64,000 bases of DNA from Bacteroidota bacterium. GTDB taxonomy: Bacteria; Bacteroidota; Bacteroidia; Chitinophagales; Chitinophagaceae. The stretch is from positions 1 through 64,000 of the forward strand of contig JABDGS010000007.1 of NCBI GenBank assembly GCA_013285915.1, given 5' to 3'. The position numbers and the translations under genes are program-made. This document shows, one piece after another, positions 1 through 9,140 of this stretch (the first letter of the stretch is position 1; each line of letters starts with the position of its first letter). Below the pieces are notes generated by a model, which was not told the origin of the DNA, ran no database searches, and saw only the letters and a program-made list of their open reading frames with translations.

Positions 1-1
1 C

Positions 2-364
2 AACCCTCAGGGCGTTACTGTTCTGCACGATATTAGTACAGGTACAACCTGTTTATTAATCTCGCTTGTTTTTTTAATGAGCATTTGCAGCGCTATGGTA
101 TATGGGCCAATGGGTGCCTTTATGCTTGAGCTTTTTCCTACAAACATTCGTTATACAAGTATGGGTTTTAGCTACAATATTGGTAACGGCGTATTTGGCG
201 GCTCTACCGCATTTGTAACCGAGTTTTTAAAAAGGAGCCTTGTGGTTGGGGTTGCTTTTGCACCCTTTATCGGGTTAATTTACCCCTTATCGCTTATTGT
301 TATCGCAATATGCATTAATGCTGCCTTTGTGCCTGAAACCTATAAAAGAAGCCTTGAGCAGTAG
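2..364 (+). CDS. MFS transporter, metabolite:H+ symporter type (C-terminal part)
   Basis: The reading frame is open from the first bases, so this is the 3' end (about 120 residues) of a gene starting before the window. The segment GAFMLELFPTNIRYTSMG followed by a glycine-rich helix is characteristic of the metabolite:H+ symporter (ProP/ShiA-like) branch of the major facilitator superfamily, where it lies in the late transmembrane helices. Several hydrophobic segments are visible, ending in a short polar tail. It should import a small organic solute across the inner membrane by proton symport. The substrate cannot be told from this part. A 78-bp gap separates it from the kinase gene on the same strand. 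Confidence 0.8.
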   Translation, partial: NPQGVTVLHDISTGTTCLLISLVFLMSICSAMVYGPMGAFMLELFPTNIRYTSMGFSYNIGNGVFGGSTAFVTEFLKRSLVVGVAFAPFIGLIYPLSLIVIAICINAAFVPETYKRSLEQ

Positions 365-442
365 GCACTTTACAGTATAATTGCTTACCGCCTGTCGTGA
401 AAAACCGGCAGTTCATCCGGCCATATATGCAGTTAACGCCTT

Positions 443-1588
443 ATGCTGTACCCGTTTTTGCAAAACACTAATTTTGATAGTTTAAACAACAGGGTGACTG
501 AAAATATTAAACATACTGATGCCCTTTTATTACAAACGCAGCTTGTGGGGCATGAGTTTAAAAAAGCAGGTTTTCTGCAAAAACGCTGGGTGTACCATAC
601 CATATTTTGGCTGGTGTACAACGCTTTTATGCTTACGGTAATTTTTTCTTATAAAACTTACGACACCATTTATTATTTTGAGTTTATCTCCCTTATTCCT
701 TTACAGCTTATTATTGCCTATTACAACCTTTACCAGTTAGTGCCACGTTTTTTACTTAAAAAAAAGTACACTGCATATATAACGGCATTACTTGTTTCTG
801 TAACGTTAACCTCTGTCTTAAATATTTTATTGCGTGGTTTTTATTTTCATTTAGATTCAAAATATTTTGCCAACTCATCCCACTTCACACTTTATAATGT
901 TGGTATACAACTGATGGATAATTTTTTTGTTGTAAGCCTTACTACAAGCCTTAAATTTTTAAAAAACTGGATGTTTAGCCAGCAGCAGTTAAAAGAAATA
1001 GAAAAACAATACCTAACCGCCGAGCTTAATTTTTTAAAGCTGCAGATACAGCCGCACTTTTTCTTTAATACGCTCAATAACCTGTACAGCCTAACACTTA
1101 AAAAATCTGACGAAGCGCCGGAAGTCGTATTAAAATTGTCTGACCTGATGAATTATATGCTTTATGAATCTAATACAGCCGGTGTACCATTGGAAAAAGA
1201 AATAATGCACTTACAGAGTTATCTTGACCTTGAACGGCTTCGTTTTGGAAAGCGCCTTAGCTTTTCGTTTAATATTGAAGGGCAAACTGAGCAGGCTATT
1301 ATTCCCCCCATGATATTAATTCCTTTTATTGAAAATAGTTTTAAACATGGGGCACGTAACAGCATAGACCAGGTGCGGATTGACATTAGTATAAAAGTTA
1401 AGGATGGGTATATACTTTTTGACGTAAAAAACCCGGTACCAAAAATAAAAGCGACTGCCGAAAGCACCGGTATTGGGCTTAAAAATGTAAAACGGAGATT
1501 AGACCTTTTATACGGTAGCAACTATGTTTTGAATTTGCGTGAAACAGAAAACGAATATGTTGTTTTTTTAAAAATACCGGTATGCTAA
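443..1588 (+). CDS. LytS-type sensor histidine kinase
   Basis: Membrane sensor kinase of the LytS/YehU class (His_kinase domain plus HATPase_c). About four transmembrane helices lie between residues 52 and 175, with no large extracytoplasmic domain. A short coiled region leads to the phosphoacceptor motif QIQPHFFFNTLNN with His205. The N-box (ENSFKHGA, Asn298) and the short G-box (GIGLKNVKRR, residues 343-351) follow, as usual for this family. The gene overlaps the downstream LytTR regulator by 7 bp, so the two form a translationally coupled two-component system. The signal sensed is unknown. The first ~45 residues are soluble and poorly conserved, so the start is less certain than the rest. 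Confidence 0.9.
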   Translation: MLYPFLQNTNFDSLNNRVTENIKHTDALLLQTQLVGHEFKKAGFLQKRWVYHTIFWLVYNAFMLTVIFSYKTYDTIYYFEFISLIPLQLIIAYYNLYQLVPRFLLKKKYTAYITALLVSVTLTSVLNILLRGFYFHLDSKYFANSSHFTLYNVGIQLMDNFFVVSLTTSLKFLKNWMFSQQQLKEIEKQYLTAELNFLKLQIQPHFFFNTLNNLYSLTLKKSDEAPEVVLKLSDLMNYMLYESNTAGVPLEKEIMHLQSYLDLERLRFGKRLSFSFNIEGQTEQAIIPPMILIPFIENSFKHGARNSIDQVRIDISIKVKDGYILFDVKNPVPKIKATAESTGIGLKNVKRRLDLLYGSNYVLNLRETENEYVVFLKIPVC

Positions 1589-2289
1589 AACCCTTACGGT
1601 GCCTTGTTGTAGATGATGAGCCGCTTGCAGTGGAGGTTATTGAAAATTACCTGCACCGCCTTGACAATATAGATGTTATGCGGCGTGAAAATGCGGTTGA
1701 AGCTTTTCAACTATTGCAGCAGGAAAAATTTGACGTTGTATTTCTTGATATTGAAATGCCGGTATTAAACGGCCTTGATTTTTTGAGGAGTATAAAGGAT
1801 GCACCTGCAATTATTATAACAACGGCATACCGCCACTATGCTGTTGAAAGCTTTGAATTTGAAGTGCTGGATTATTTACTGAAGCCTGTTTCTTTTCCAA
1901 GGTTTATGAAGTCATTTGAAAGGGCGCTAAAGTTCAGGCAGGGCATTAAAGAAGTTGATAAATCAGCACCGGCAAAAGAGGATGATTATTTGTTTTTAAA
2001 AGCCGAACGAAAGTTTATTAAAGTACTGGTACGGGATATTTTATACATTGAAAGCCTTAAGGACTACATAAAAGTTAAAACAAAAACACAAACGCTCGTG
2101 TCTTATCAGTCCCTCACCGCTATTACTGAAAAATTGCCGGCAGATAAATTTATGCGTATACACCGGTCGTTTACAGTGGGCATTGATAAGGTAAACAGCA
2201 TTGATGGCAATTGTGTTGAAATAGAAGGCGAGCTTATACCCATATCCCGCGAAAACCGGCAGGAAGTGCTTAAAAGAATTTGCAAATAA
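1582..2289 (+). CDS. LytTR-family response regulator
   Basis: Response regulator of 235 residues: a receiver domain (about 1-120) and a LytTR DNA-binding domain (about 137-235). The receiver has the acidic pair Asp11/Asp12, the phosphoacceptor Asp56 in FLDIEMP, Thr80/Thr81 and Lys101 in LLKP. The DNA-binding part carries the LytTR signatures ILYIESLKDYIKV and MRIHRSFTV. It is the partner of the overlapping LytS-type kinase. Target genes are unknown. The outer-membrane receptor gene 0.3 kb downstream is a possible but unproven target. Confidence 0.92.
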   Translation: MLKPLRCLVVDDEPLAVEVIENYLHRLDNIDVMRRENAVEAFQLLQQEKFDVVFLDIEMPVLNGLDFLRSIKDAPAIIITTAYRHYAVESFEFEVLDYLLKPVSFPRFMKSFERALKFRQGIKEVDKSAPAKEDDYLFLKAERKFIKVLVRDILYIESLKDYIKVKTKTQTLVSYQSLTAITEKLPADKFMRIHRSFTVGIDKVNSIDGNCVEIEGELIPISRENRQEVLKRICK

Positions 2290-2582
2290 GTGGCAACAAT
2301 ACTCTGTTATACCTGTATTGCTTTGTACCCATCTTCGTGAACTTTGTTTTTCTTCAACTCTGTGCCTTTGCGTTAAAACTCTTCAATAATATCTTCAAAC
2401 TTTCTGTCCTTCTGCCTTACGCCTTAAACCTTCCCCCTTTTTAAACTTCAAACCGGAAACTTCAAACTTCTTACAGTTCGTCGTTAAAATATTACAGTTA
2501 AGCGAATATTACACGGTTAAGCGAAAACTGCCCATGCATCTTTTTAGGGCACGTTATTTTTAATTTGGCCAAACAAAAGTTT
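2290..2582. other. Intergenic region, degenerate repeat-like DNA
   Basis: No gene is supported in these 293 bases. The first half contains CTTCGTGAACTTTG and CTGTGCCTTTGCGTTAAAAC, phrases that look like the short degenerate repeats scattered between genes in many Bacteroidota. The second half carries the AAACTTC/CCGGAAAC repeat annotated separately. TTAATTTG, one base off the TAnnTTTG -7 consensus, lies 12-20 bp before the ATG of the next gene and may be its promoter. Confidence 0.5.
2441..2470. repeat. Dispersed AAACTTC/CCGGAAAC intergenic repeat, copy 1
   Basis: The stretch reads as tandem AAACTTCAAAC-type units around a central CCGG. A closely related sequence with TTT in place of TTC occurs at 25175-25207, overlapping the end of cutC. 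Function unknown. Confidence 0.6.
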
Positions 2583-5018
2583 ATGAAGAGCAGTTTTTTG
2601 CTTGTTTGCCTGTTTGCAATGGCAACGGGCACGTTTGCGCAGGTTTCAGGCGTTGTTAAAGATGATAAAGGTAAACCGCTACCAGGCGTTACAATATCAT
2701 TAAACAGAAGCAGGGATTCTGCGATAGTGAAGTTAAACGTTACAGATGCAGGGGGTAACTACATGTTTAACAATCTGAACGAGGGTAATTACTTTATCAG
2801 CTTGTCGTGTATGGGGTATGCCGCAATCAATTCAAAGCCTTTCGCCGTTAATGCCGGCATGCAATTACGGGTACCCGGACTTATTATGACTGCGACCCTT
2901 GCTGACCTTAAAACGGTTGTTGTAACAGACCGCAAACCAATGATTGAAGTAAAAAGCGACCGCACAATTTTTAATGTTGAAAACAGCATAAATGCCGCCG
3001 GGCAAACCGCCCTGGAGTTATTGCGTAAATCGCCGGGCGTGGTAATTGATAAAGATGATAACATTAATTTAAACGGAAAAAACGGGGTGCAGATTTTTAT
3101 TGATGGCCGCCCGACACCGCTTACAGATAAGGATCTTTCCGATTACCTCAAGTCGCTGCAGTCGGCAGATATCGAAGCGATCGAAATTATTTCAAACCCA
3201 TCAGCAAAATATGAGGCAGCAGGCAACGGGGGCATCATCAATATCAGGCTCAAGAAAAATAAAACGTTTGGCAGCAACGGTTCAGTTACAACAGGGTATA
3301 ATATTAGTAATTTTTCAAAATACAATGGAGGAATCGTTTTTAATCACCGCAACCAGAGTCTGAATTTATTTGGCAATTATACCTATAGCAACATCACAGC
3401 TCCCGGGCATTTTGACCAGAGGCGGGAGGAATTGGATTCTTTGTTCGACCAGCATTCGATAATTCCAAGACATACCATCGCCAATAATTTTAAAACTGGC
3501 CTGGATTATTTTATTGATAAAAAAAGCACTGTTGGCATAATTATAAATGGCGCCCTTACGAAATATTTTACCAATACCAGCAGCAATACGCTGATTTCTT
3601 ATGTGCCAACAAACACACCTGAACGATTATTGGTTGCCAATAATACCCTTAACGCAATACGAAACAACATAAATATTAATACAAATTATCACTATGCCCG
3701 TGCTGATGGCAGCGAATTAAGCCTTGACGCAGACTACGGTAATTATAAGTTTAATACAGAACAATTACAGCCTAATGTTTACTATGATCCATCCGGGAAA
3801 ACGTTGTTATACAGCGACAAGTTTGATATATTATCACCAACAGGCATTAATATTTACAGTTTTAAAACCGACTTCGTGCAGCCCTTAAAAAAGGGGCGAC
3901 TGGACATAGGTATAAAACTATCTTATGTAAAAAGCGATAATGATTTTCAACAGTACCGCGTACTGTCTTCGGTTAAAATTTTTGATACGCTAAACAGCAG
4001 CGCTTTCAATTACCGGGAAAATATCAACGCGGGATATTTTAATTACAACAGGCAGTTTAAGTCCTGGGTCATACAGGCTGGGCTTCGTATAGAAAATACC
4101 ATTATTAACGGTTTTTCCAACGGCTATAAACCGGTTAATAATAATTATCTCGTGTACGATTCATCATTCAAAAGAAATTATACTGATTTGTTTCCCGGCA
4201 TGTCTGTTACTTATAATAAAGACCCGCTGAAACAATGGGTTCTATCATACAGCCGCCGTATTGATCGACCCGCTTATCGTGATTTAAACCCTTTTGAATT
4301 TAAGCTTGATGAATATACTTTTCAAAAAGGCAATACAGGGTTACGGCCGCAATATACCAACAGCACCGGTCTCACCTATATATACAAATATAACCTTGTT
4401 ATAACGCTTAATTACAGCCATATCCAGGATGTGTTTACTCAGTTGATTGATACAACGGGCGGTTCAAAGGCATTCCTTATCAAACAAAATCTTGCCACGC
4501 AGGATATTACAAGCCTCAACATAAGTTACCCTGTTCAATATAAATGGTATGGACTTCATTTTAACCTCAATTCATTTTATACTATCTACAAGGCCGATTT
4601 TGGGCCGGGTAGAACAATTAATCTTGACGTATATGCTTTTACCTTTTTTCACCAGCAAACTTTTAATTTAGGTAAAGGTATAACGGCGGAAGTTTCAGGA
4701 TATTATAATTCCCCATCAATACAGCAGGGTACTTTTAAAACTAAAGCTGTATGGACCCTGGACGCAGGTATGCAAAAAAATGTACTGGATAAAAACGGTA
4801 CGGTTAAAATATCTGTGAGTGATATTTTCCGCACTATAAGGTATTTATCAGTCAGCAATTTCGCCGGTCAGGTCGTGCATACATCAGCCAGGGCAGACAC
4901 AAGACAACTACGATTATTTTTCACTTACCGCTTTGGCAACAAGCAGGTGAAGGCAGCAAGGCAACATGCCAGTGGCGCCGAAGAAGAGAGTAGCCGCGTT
5001 GGTGCAAAAAGCAATTAG
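2583..5018 (+). CDS. Outer-membrane beta-barrel receptor with CarboxypepD-regulatory-like domain
   Basis: TonB-receptor-like outer-membrane protein of 811 residues. The ATG at 2583 starts a clear signal peptide ending in GTFAQ; a TTG 18 bp upstream would be a poor start. An immunoglobulin-like CarboxypepD_reg domain (about residues 21-100) is followed by a plug-like domain (about 110-225, with GVQIFIDGRPTPL). A long C-terminal beta-barrel (OMP_b-brl_3 type) ends in an aromatic/basic strand, LFFTYRFG, before a short polar tail. Members of this group are usually orphan receptors without a SusD partner, and none is present here. The ligand is unknown. The LytS/LytTR pair lies upstream on the same strand, about 0.3 kb away. 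Confidence 0.85.
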   Translation: MKSSFLLVCLFAMATGTFAQVSGVVKDDKGKPLPGVTISLNRSRDSAIVKLNVTDAGGNYMFNNLNEGNYFISLSCMGYAAINSKPFAVNAGMQLRVPGLIMTATLADLKTVVVTDRKPMIEVKSDRTIFNVENSINAAGQTALELLRKSPGVVIDKDDNINLNGKNGVQIFIDGRPTPLTDKDLSDYLKSLQSADIEAIEIISNPSAKYEAAGNGGIINIRLKKNKTFGSNGSVTTGYNISNFSKYNGGIVFNHRNQSLNLFGNYTYSNITAPGHFDQRREELDSLFDQHSIIPRHTIANNFKTGLDYFIDKKSTVGIIINGALTKYFTNTSSNTLISYVPTNTPERLLVANNTLNAIRNNININTNYHYARADGSELSLDADYGNYKFNTEQLQPNVYYDPSGKTLLYSDKFDILSPTGINIYSFKTDFVQPLKKGRLDIGIKLSYVKSDNDFQQYRVLSSVKIFDTLNSSAFNYRENINAGYFNYNRQFKSWVIQAGLRIENTIINGFSNGYKPVNNNYLVYDSSFKRNYTDLFPGMSVTYNKDPLKQWVLSYSRRIDRPAYRDLNPFEFKLDEYTFQKGNTGLRPQYTNSTGLTYIYKYNLVITLNYSHIQDVFTQLIDTTGGSKAFLIKQNLATQDITSLNISYPVQYKWYGLHFNLNSFYTIYKADFGPGRTINLDVYAFTFFHQQTFNLGKGITAEVSGYYNSPSIQQGTFKTKAVWTLDAGMQKNVLDKNGTVKISVSDIFRTIRYLSVSNFAGQVVHTSARADTRQLRLFFTYRFGNKQVKAARQHASGAEEESSRVGAKSN

Positions 5019-5096
5019 TTGCCCGTAAATTTTTTCTCTTATGTGTGTTGTATAACGTACCTTATCTAAACACCGGTTTTGGATCTTTCAAAAAAA

Positions 5097-5118
5097 AATA
5101 CGGGCGAAAGCCCGTATT
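5097..5118. terminator. Bidirectional rho-independent terminator
   Basis: A perfect 9-bp stem (AATACGGGC, loop GAAA, GCCCGTATT) is preceded by a run of eight A and followed by a T-rich stretch. It sits between the convergent receptor gene and the deacetylase gene and can serve both. Confidence 0.85.
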
Positions 5119-5141
5119 CATTTTATATAAGATGAATCAAT

Positions 5142-5984
5142 TTATTTTTTGCTTCTCTGCACCAACGGGTAATGGTCTATAGTTTCAAAAACATTACGCG
5201 GGTCTTGCTTAAGCACAGTTAGAAATTTTGTTAGTGAGTCTATATATTGCGGCTTTTCAAACATGCGGTCATGCGCCAGTATTACAACACTATTGCCTTC
5301 GTTGGTTAAGTCATTATCAAAGCTGTCGTTTATCTGTTTAATTAAGGCATCTACGCCTTGTACCGGTACTGAGCCAACATGGGGCTTATTTACAAACTGC
5401 CATTCAATATCCCAGCCAATAACATTGTAACCCAGGGAATCTAATATTTTACAAACCGGCATGGTTGATTTTGGGCCTTTCATTTCACCCTTACCCACCC
5501 ATGACGTATTGCCCGGCAGGCGTATTATCTTTACAGGCACTTCCAGCTCTTTCTCATTTCTTAAAAAATCATTCACTGCACTATCGGGGTGAGCATAGAA
5601 CTGTTTGTACTTATTATAAGCATGCGAATAGCTGTGATTGGCAATTAAAAACTGGGGGTAACTTACACGCAGGCTGTCAACGATCCTCTTTTTAGCTGGT
5701 GTGTTGGCGTTAAAACCTACCACAAAAAAAGTAGCTTTTACGCCCTGCTGTCGAAATATCCTTTTACAAATATTTGTACCGGGGGGTTGGGGGGCATCAT
5801 CCCAGGTTAAAAAGATATATCTTTTAGCGCTGTCATATTTTATAAGCGTACCCGGCACTGCTTTTGGGGCTGCGGCTAAAGAATCAGCAGCCGTTTTATC
5901 GCTGTTTCCTGAATTTCCTTTGCACCCTGTAAACAAAATAAAGCCTGTGAGGCATGCTAAAAAAACATGTGATAGTGTTTTCAT
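5142..5984 (-). CDS. Polysaccharide deacetylase family lipoprotein
   Basis: NodB-homology (carbohydrate esterase 4) protein of 280 residues. The signal peptide ends in a lipobox with Cys21, so it is probably a periplasmic or outer-membrane lipoprotein. Motif 1 is TWDDAP (60-65) instead of the usual TFDDGP. Motif 2 is NHSYSH with His117 and His121. RLPGN (155-159) and ILAHD (His238) match motifs 3 and 5. The metal triad Asp-His-His is therefore present, and N- or O-deacetylation of a cell-wall or surface glycan is likely. It lies next to the glycan cluster but on the opposite strand and behind its own terminator. Confidence 0.85.
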   Translation of the reverse strand: MKTLSHVFLACLTGFILFTGCKGNSGNSDKTAADSLAAAPKAVPGTLIKYDSAKRYIFLTWDDAPQPPGTNICKRIFRQQGVKATFFVVGFNANTPAKKRIVDSLRVSYPQFLIANHSYSHAYNKYKQFYAHPDSAVNDFLRNEKELEVPVKIIRLPGNTSWVGKGEMKGPKSTMPVCKILDSLGYNVIGWDIEWQFVNKPHVGSVPVQGVDALIKQINDSFDNDLTNEGNSVVILAHDRMFEKPQYIDSLTKFLTVLKQDPRNVFETIDHYPLVQRSKK

Positions 5985-6153
5985 TTTCCCGTGTTGTTTT
6001 TGAAGATTTTAAATTGTTAGCGAACAATTTTCAAGCCACAAAGGTACTGGTTTAAGCATTTATATATAAAAACGCCGTATTTATGTTATTCACATAGCTG
6101 CTTTTCATATATAGTGAAAGAGATGGTTACATTTGCCGGGAAATGAGGTTTAC

Positions 6154-7302
6154 ATGATGCCAGCAAAAGCCAACCCGGCGGCGATTAATGTTTTATGTCT
6201 TGTATCGTATAATTTTTTGCCTGCTAAAATGGGTGGTCAAAAAGGCATTGCATCATTTTACACTTTTTTTTGCAAGTGGGTAAATATTATTTGTGTAACA
6301 ACTAAAAGCAATGACCCAAAAGCCGCTGACTACGAAGTGTTGAATATTCTGTCCAATTCACAAGTGCGTTACATAAATATATTTTACTTTTTTACCCTTC
6401 GCAAAATCATCAGGCAAAAGAACATTACCCACCTGCAAATTGAACATCCCTATTATGGTTGGCTGGCCTTGCTGTTAAAAAGGTTTTGCGGTGTTAAGCT
6501 TATACTGCACAGTCACAATATTGAAGGCGAGCGCTTTAAAAGTATGGGTAAATGGTGGGCTGGTATAATGTTAGCTTATGAGAAAAAAATACACCAAAAA
6601 GCCGATCATGTTTTTTTTGTTACTGAGGAAGACAGGCAATATTCCATCAATAATTTTAAAGTGGATGCATCCAAATGCCTTGCCACACCTTATGGAATTG
6701 AATGGCAGCAACCACCCACAGAAGAGGAGAGAAGCAGGGCTAAGAAACTTATACGAACGCAGTATAAGATTATGCCAAATGAAACAATATTGTTTTTAAA
6801 CGGCTCATTTAACTATAAGCCTAATTTAGACGCGCTGCTTTTTGTTGCTGAAAAACTTAACCCCTTAATGGCGGCAAACAGCGGGTTTAATTATAAGATA
6901 CTTATTTGCGGTAAAGGCATTCCGGCTGAAATCGCAGGTAAAGCCTACCCCAACGTGCATATTGCCGGCTTTGTAGATGATATAACGGTGTACTTTAAAG
7001 CCTCAGATATATTTTTAAACCCGCTTAGCAGCGGCGGCGGTATAAAAACAAAACTTGTGGAGGCCCTTGGGTATAATTTATCTGTAGTCTCACTGCGTGA
7101 CGGCGCTATAGGCATACCATTGGGTGTAACTGGTGATAAACTGGTTATAATAAGGGATGATAATGATGTGCAGGCATTTGCAAACGCCGTAATTGCTTTG
7201 CAGGGCAAAAACTCAACCATACCAGCCAGCTATTTCGCTTATTTTTATTGGGGCGATATAACTAAAAAAGCTGCTGAGTTTATCGGCGCCAGCCTTACCT
7301 GA
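6154..7302 (+). CDS. Glycosyltransferase family 4
   Basis: GT-B fold retaining glycosyltransferase, about 382 residues from the ATG at 6154. A second ATG follows directly, and the in-frame TTG at 6133 is less likely. The N-terminal Rossmann half contains LILHSHNIEGERF (near residue 120). The C-terminal half contains DIFLNPLSSGGGIKTKLVEA (near 285-303), the E-x-x-E-like nucleotide-sugar-binding loop of GT4. It should add a sugar to a lipid-linked or surface glycan in the cytoplasm. It opens a cluster of four glycosyltransferases and two methyltransferases and overlaps the convergent GT2 gene by 8 bp. Confidence 0.85.
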   Translation: MMPAKANPAAINVLCLVSYNFLPAKMGGQKGIASFYTFFCKWVNIICVTTKSNDPKAADYEVLNILSNSQVRYINIFYFFTLRKIIRQKNITHLQIEHPYYGWLALLLKRFCGVKLILHSHNIEGERFKSMGKWWAGIMLAYEKKIHQKADHVFFVTEEDRQYSINNFKVDASKCLATPYGIEWQQPPTEEERSRAKKLIRTQYKIMPNETILFLNGSFNYKPNLDALLFVAEKLNPLMAANSGFNYKILICGKGIPAEIAGKAYPNVHIAGFVDDITVYFKASDIFLNPLSSGGGIKTKLVEALGYNLSVVSLRDGAIGIPLGVTGDKLVIIRDDNDVQAFANAVIALQGKNSTIPASYFAYFYWGDITKKAAEFIGASLT

Positions 7303-8179
7303 TAATTTTGCCGGACAGAATATAAACCAGCCATTTAACAGCATTGCGGCAATACTCCTTGGTTAAGTAAATAAGGCAAAACATATAATAATACAACCCT
7401 TTGCCACACCTCTCGCGCATTATTTCAAGTTCTGCCCGCCTCATCGTTTTTAAAAGCTGTAGTTGCCGTTTTTTATTACTGCTGCCCCTGTTAATGTGTA
7501 CAATGCTGGTTTCACTGAAAAAATAACATGTAAAACCAGCCTTTTTTACCTGGTAACACCAAAGCTGGTCTTCTCCATACATAAAAAAGCGTTCGTCTAG
7601 TTTATTGCCTGGCAACCTTGAAAGGATAGCCTTTGGAAACATAAAAAAAGCGCCGTTTAGCCAGTCGCATTCCGTATCAAAATCACCTTTAAAATATTTG
7701 CCCAGCATTAGCTGCGCCCTTTTTTTGTAGGGCATCATTAAGGGAATAAAGCGCAACAGGTCAAGCAATTCCCAGCCAATACCCCTGAATTTGCGCGCTG
7801 TATATTGCACACCACCAGAGGGGTAGAACATTTTAACACCTATAACCCCTGTATTCGTCTGCGCCGCTAATTTTTTAGTGCACTTGCTTATTGCATCCTC
7901 TGTTAACCATGTATCGTTATTAAGCAATAGAATAACATCACCCTTTGCGTGCTGTATGCCAAGGTTGTTGCCTTTGGCAAAGCCGCCGTTTTCGCTATTC
8001 TTAACTAAAACAACATTGGGGAATTTTTGAAAAAAAAGCGAGGCATCGCATTCGGCTGAATGGTTATCAACCAAAACAATTTCATACTCAATCCCTTTCG
8101 TAAACTTTATTATACTTTCAATACAATTACATGTTAGCTGAAAAGCATTATAATTGATGATGATTATAGAAACTAACAT
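7295..8179 (-). CDS. Glycosyltransferase family 2
   Basis: GT-A glycosyltransferase of 294 residues. It opens with VSIIIINYN. The nucleotide-binding acidic motif VDNHS lies at 37-41, the NGGFAKGNNLG motif at 64-74, and the metal-binding NND in the DxD position at 87-89. The layout fits rhamnosyl- or galactosyl-type transferases that extend O-antigen or exopolysaccharide chains. The C-terminal helices are basic and partly hydrophobic, suggesting membrane association. It follows another GT2 on the same strand with a 40-bp gap, so the two are probably one transcript from the promoter at 9095-9102. Confidence 0.87.
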   Translation of the reverse strand: MLVSIIIINYNAFQLTCNCIESIIKFTKGIEYEIVLVDNHSAECDASLFFQKFPNVVLVKNSENGGFAKGNNLGIQHAKGDVILLLNNDTWLTEDAISKCTKKLAAQTNTGVIGVKMFYPSGGVQYTARKFRGIGWELLDLLRFIPLMMPYKKRAQLMLGKYFKGDFDTECDWLNGAFFMFPKAILSRLPGNKLDERFFMYGEDQLWCYQVKKAGFTCYFFSETSIVHINRGSSNKKRQLQLLKTMRRAELEIMRERCGKGLYYYMFCLIYLTKEYCRNAVKWLVYILSGKIIR

Positions 8180-8219
8180 GTGAATTATTGATCTTGATTA
8201 AACCTGTACAGTTTATCAC

Positions 8220-9074
8220 TTATTTTAAATACTTTCCCAATTTATTATTTTTATAATCTCGCCAAGCTCTTATTATATACTTAACAAGCGCATACCGGTG
8301 ATTGCAATATAAAAAGTTATTTTTTATACTTGTATATATTGCCTTTTTAAAATACTTAATATCTGCACTAAACTCATTCTTATATGCCTTCTTCACAAGC
8401 AAAAAATTTCTAAGCATATAATATATCCTTAAAGGGGAATGAAATACCCGTTCAGTTATTTTTAGTGTCAAGAGCGATCGGTAATATTTTATTTCGCCTA
8501 AGTTGTGGGTAAGATAAATATTATTAACCTTAACCACCCGGAAGCCCATTTTTATTGCGCGAAAACAATATTCAATATCCACAAAATCAATAAAATAATC
8601 CTCCTTAAAACAACCAATAGTTTCAGCGACAGAAACATTTATTATACTGCCCGATGTAATAAGATGGTTAACGTATATTAAAAAACAATCATCAACTGCA
8701 ACCACTTTTTTTTGGTAATCAATTCCAAATACCGCTATTGTTGTATCATCACTTTTGCTCTCAAAACAGTTTTTGTACGAATTGAAAAAGCCGTCCTCAA
8801 AATATGAATCCTGGTCCATTGTAAGCAACCAATTATAGCCATCGTTTTTTGAGTAGTTTATAGCCTCATTTAGTCTCGTCGCAATTCCTGCATTCTTTCC
8901 GTCATTAAAATATTTAATCTTGGGTATTTTTTTGAGTGCAGTAACCAAGGCTGGCATGCTTGTTTCTGTGTTATCAAACACATAAAGAACATTAACATAG
9001 GAAAGCCAGGAATGTATATTTAATATAACTTGTTCGGTGGGATGATAAATAATAATCGTACTCGCCAACTTCAT
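8220..9074 (-). CDS. Glycosyltransferase family 2, rhamnosyltransferase-like
   Basis: GT2 enzyme of 284 residues resembling RfbF-type rhamnosyltransferases. The acidic motif is FDNTE (33-37), NAGIATRLN (61-69) is a strong signature of this subfamily, and WLLTMDQDS (82-90) supplies the DxD. The gene looks noticeably more AT-rich than the flanking housekeeping genes, which is common for surface-glycan genes and may reflect transfer. It is the first gene of a two-gene minus-strand unit and is divergent from the methyltransferase gene at 9141. Donor and acceptor sugars are not determinable from sequence. Confidence 0.85.
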   Translation of the reverse strand: MKLASTIIIYHPTEQVILNIHSWLSYVNVLYVFDNTETSMPALVTALKKIPKIKYFNDGKNAGIATRLNEAINYSKNDGYNWLLTMDQDSYFEDGFFNSYKNCFESKSDDTTIAVFGIDYQKKVVAVDDCFLIYVNHLITSGSIINVSVAETIGCFKEDYFIDFVDIEYCFRAIKMGFRVVKVNNIYLTHNLGEIKYYRSLLTLKITERVFHSPLRIYYMLRNFLLVKKAYKNEFSADIKYFKKAIYTSIKNNFLYCNHRYALVKYIIRAWRDYKNNKLGKYLK

Positions 9075-9094
9075 AAAGTAAATAGCGTAAGCGG

Positions 9095-9102
9095 CAAAAA
9101 TA
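9095..9102 (-). promoter_or_regulatory. TAnnTTTG -7 box for the GT2 pair
   Basis: On the minus strand this reads TATTTTTG, an exact match to the Bacteroidota -7 consensus TAnnTTTG, 21 bp before the GT2 start at 9074. Only 25 bp separate it from the opposite-facing box at 9128-9135. Confidence 0.6.
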
Positions 9103-9127
9103 TATGAATAACATGAGATTATATTTA

Positions 9128-9135
9128 TATTTTTG
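9128..9135 (+). promoter_or_regulatory. TAnnTTTG -7 box for the methyltransferase gene
   Basis: TATTTTTG ends 5 bp before the ATG at 9141, so the transcript would be nearly leaderless. It is paired back to back with the minus-strand box at 9095-9102, making a compact divergent promoter for the glycan cluster. Confidence 0.6.
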
Positions 9136-9140
9136 CCCGG

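Noticed and set aside
5701-6003. Plus-strand ORF opposite the deacetylase signal-peptide region
   Set aside because: Antisense to conserved NodB motifs, with no start signals.
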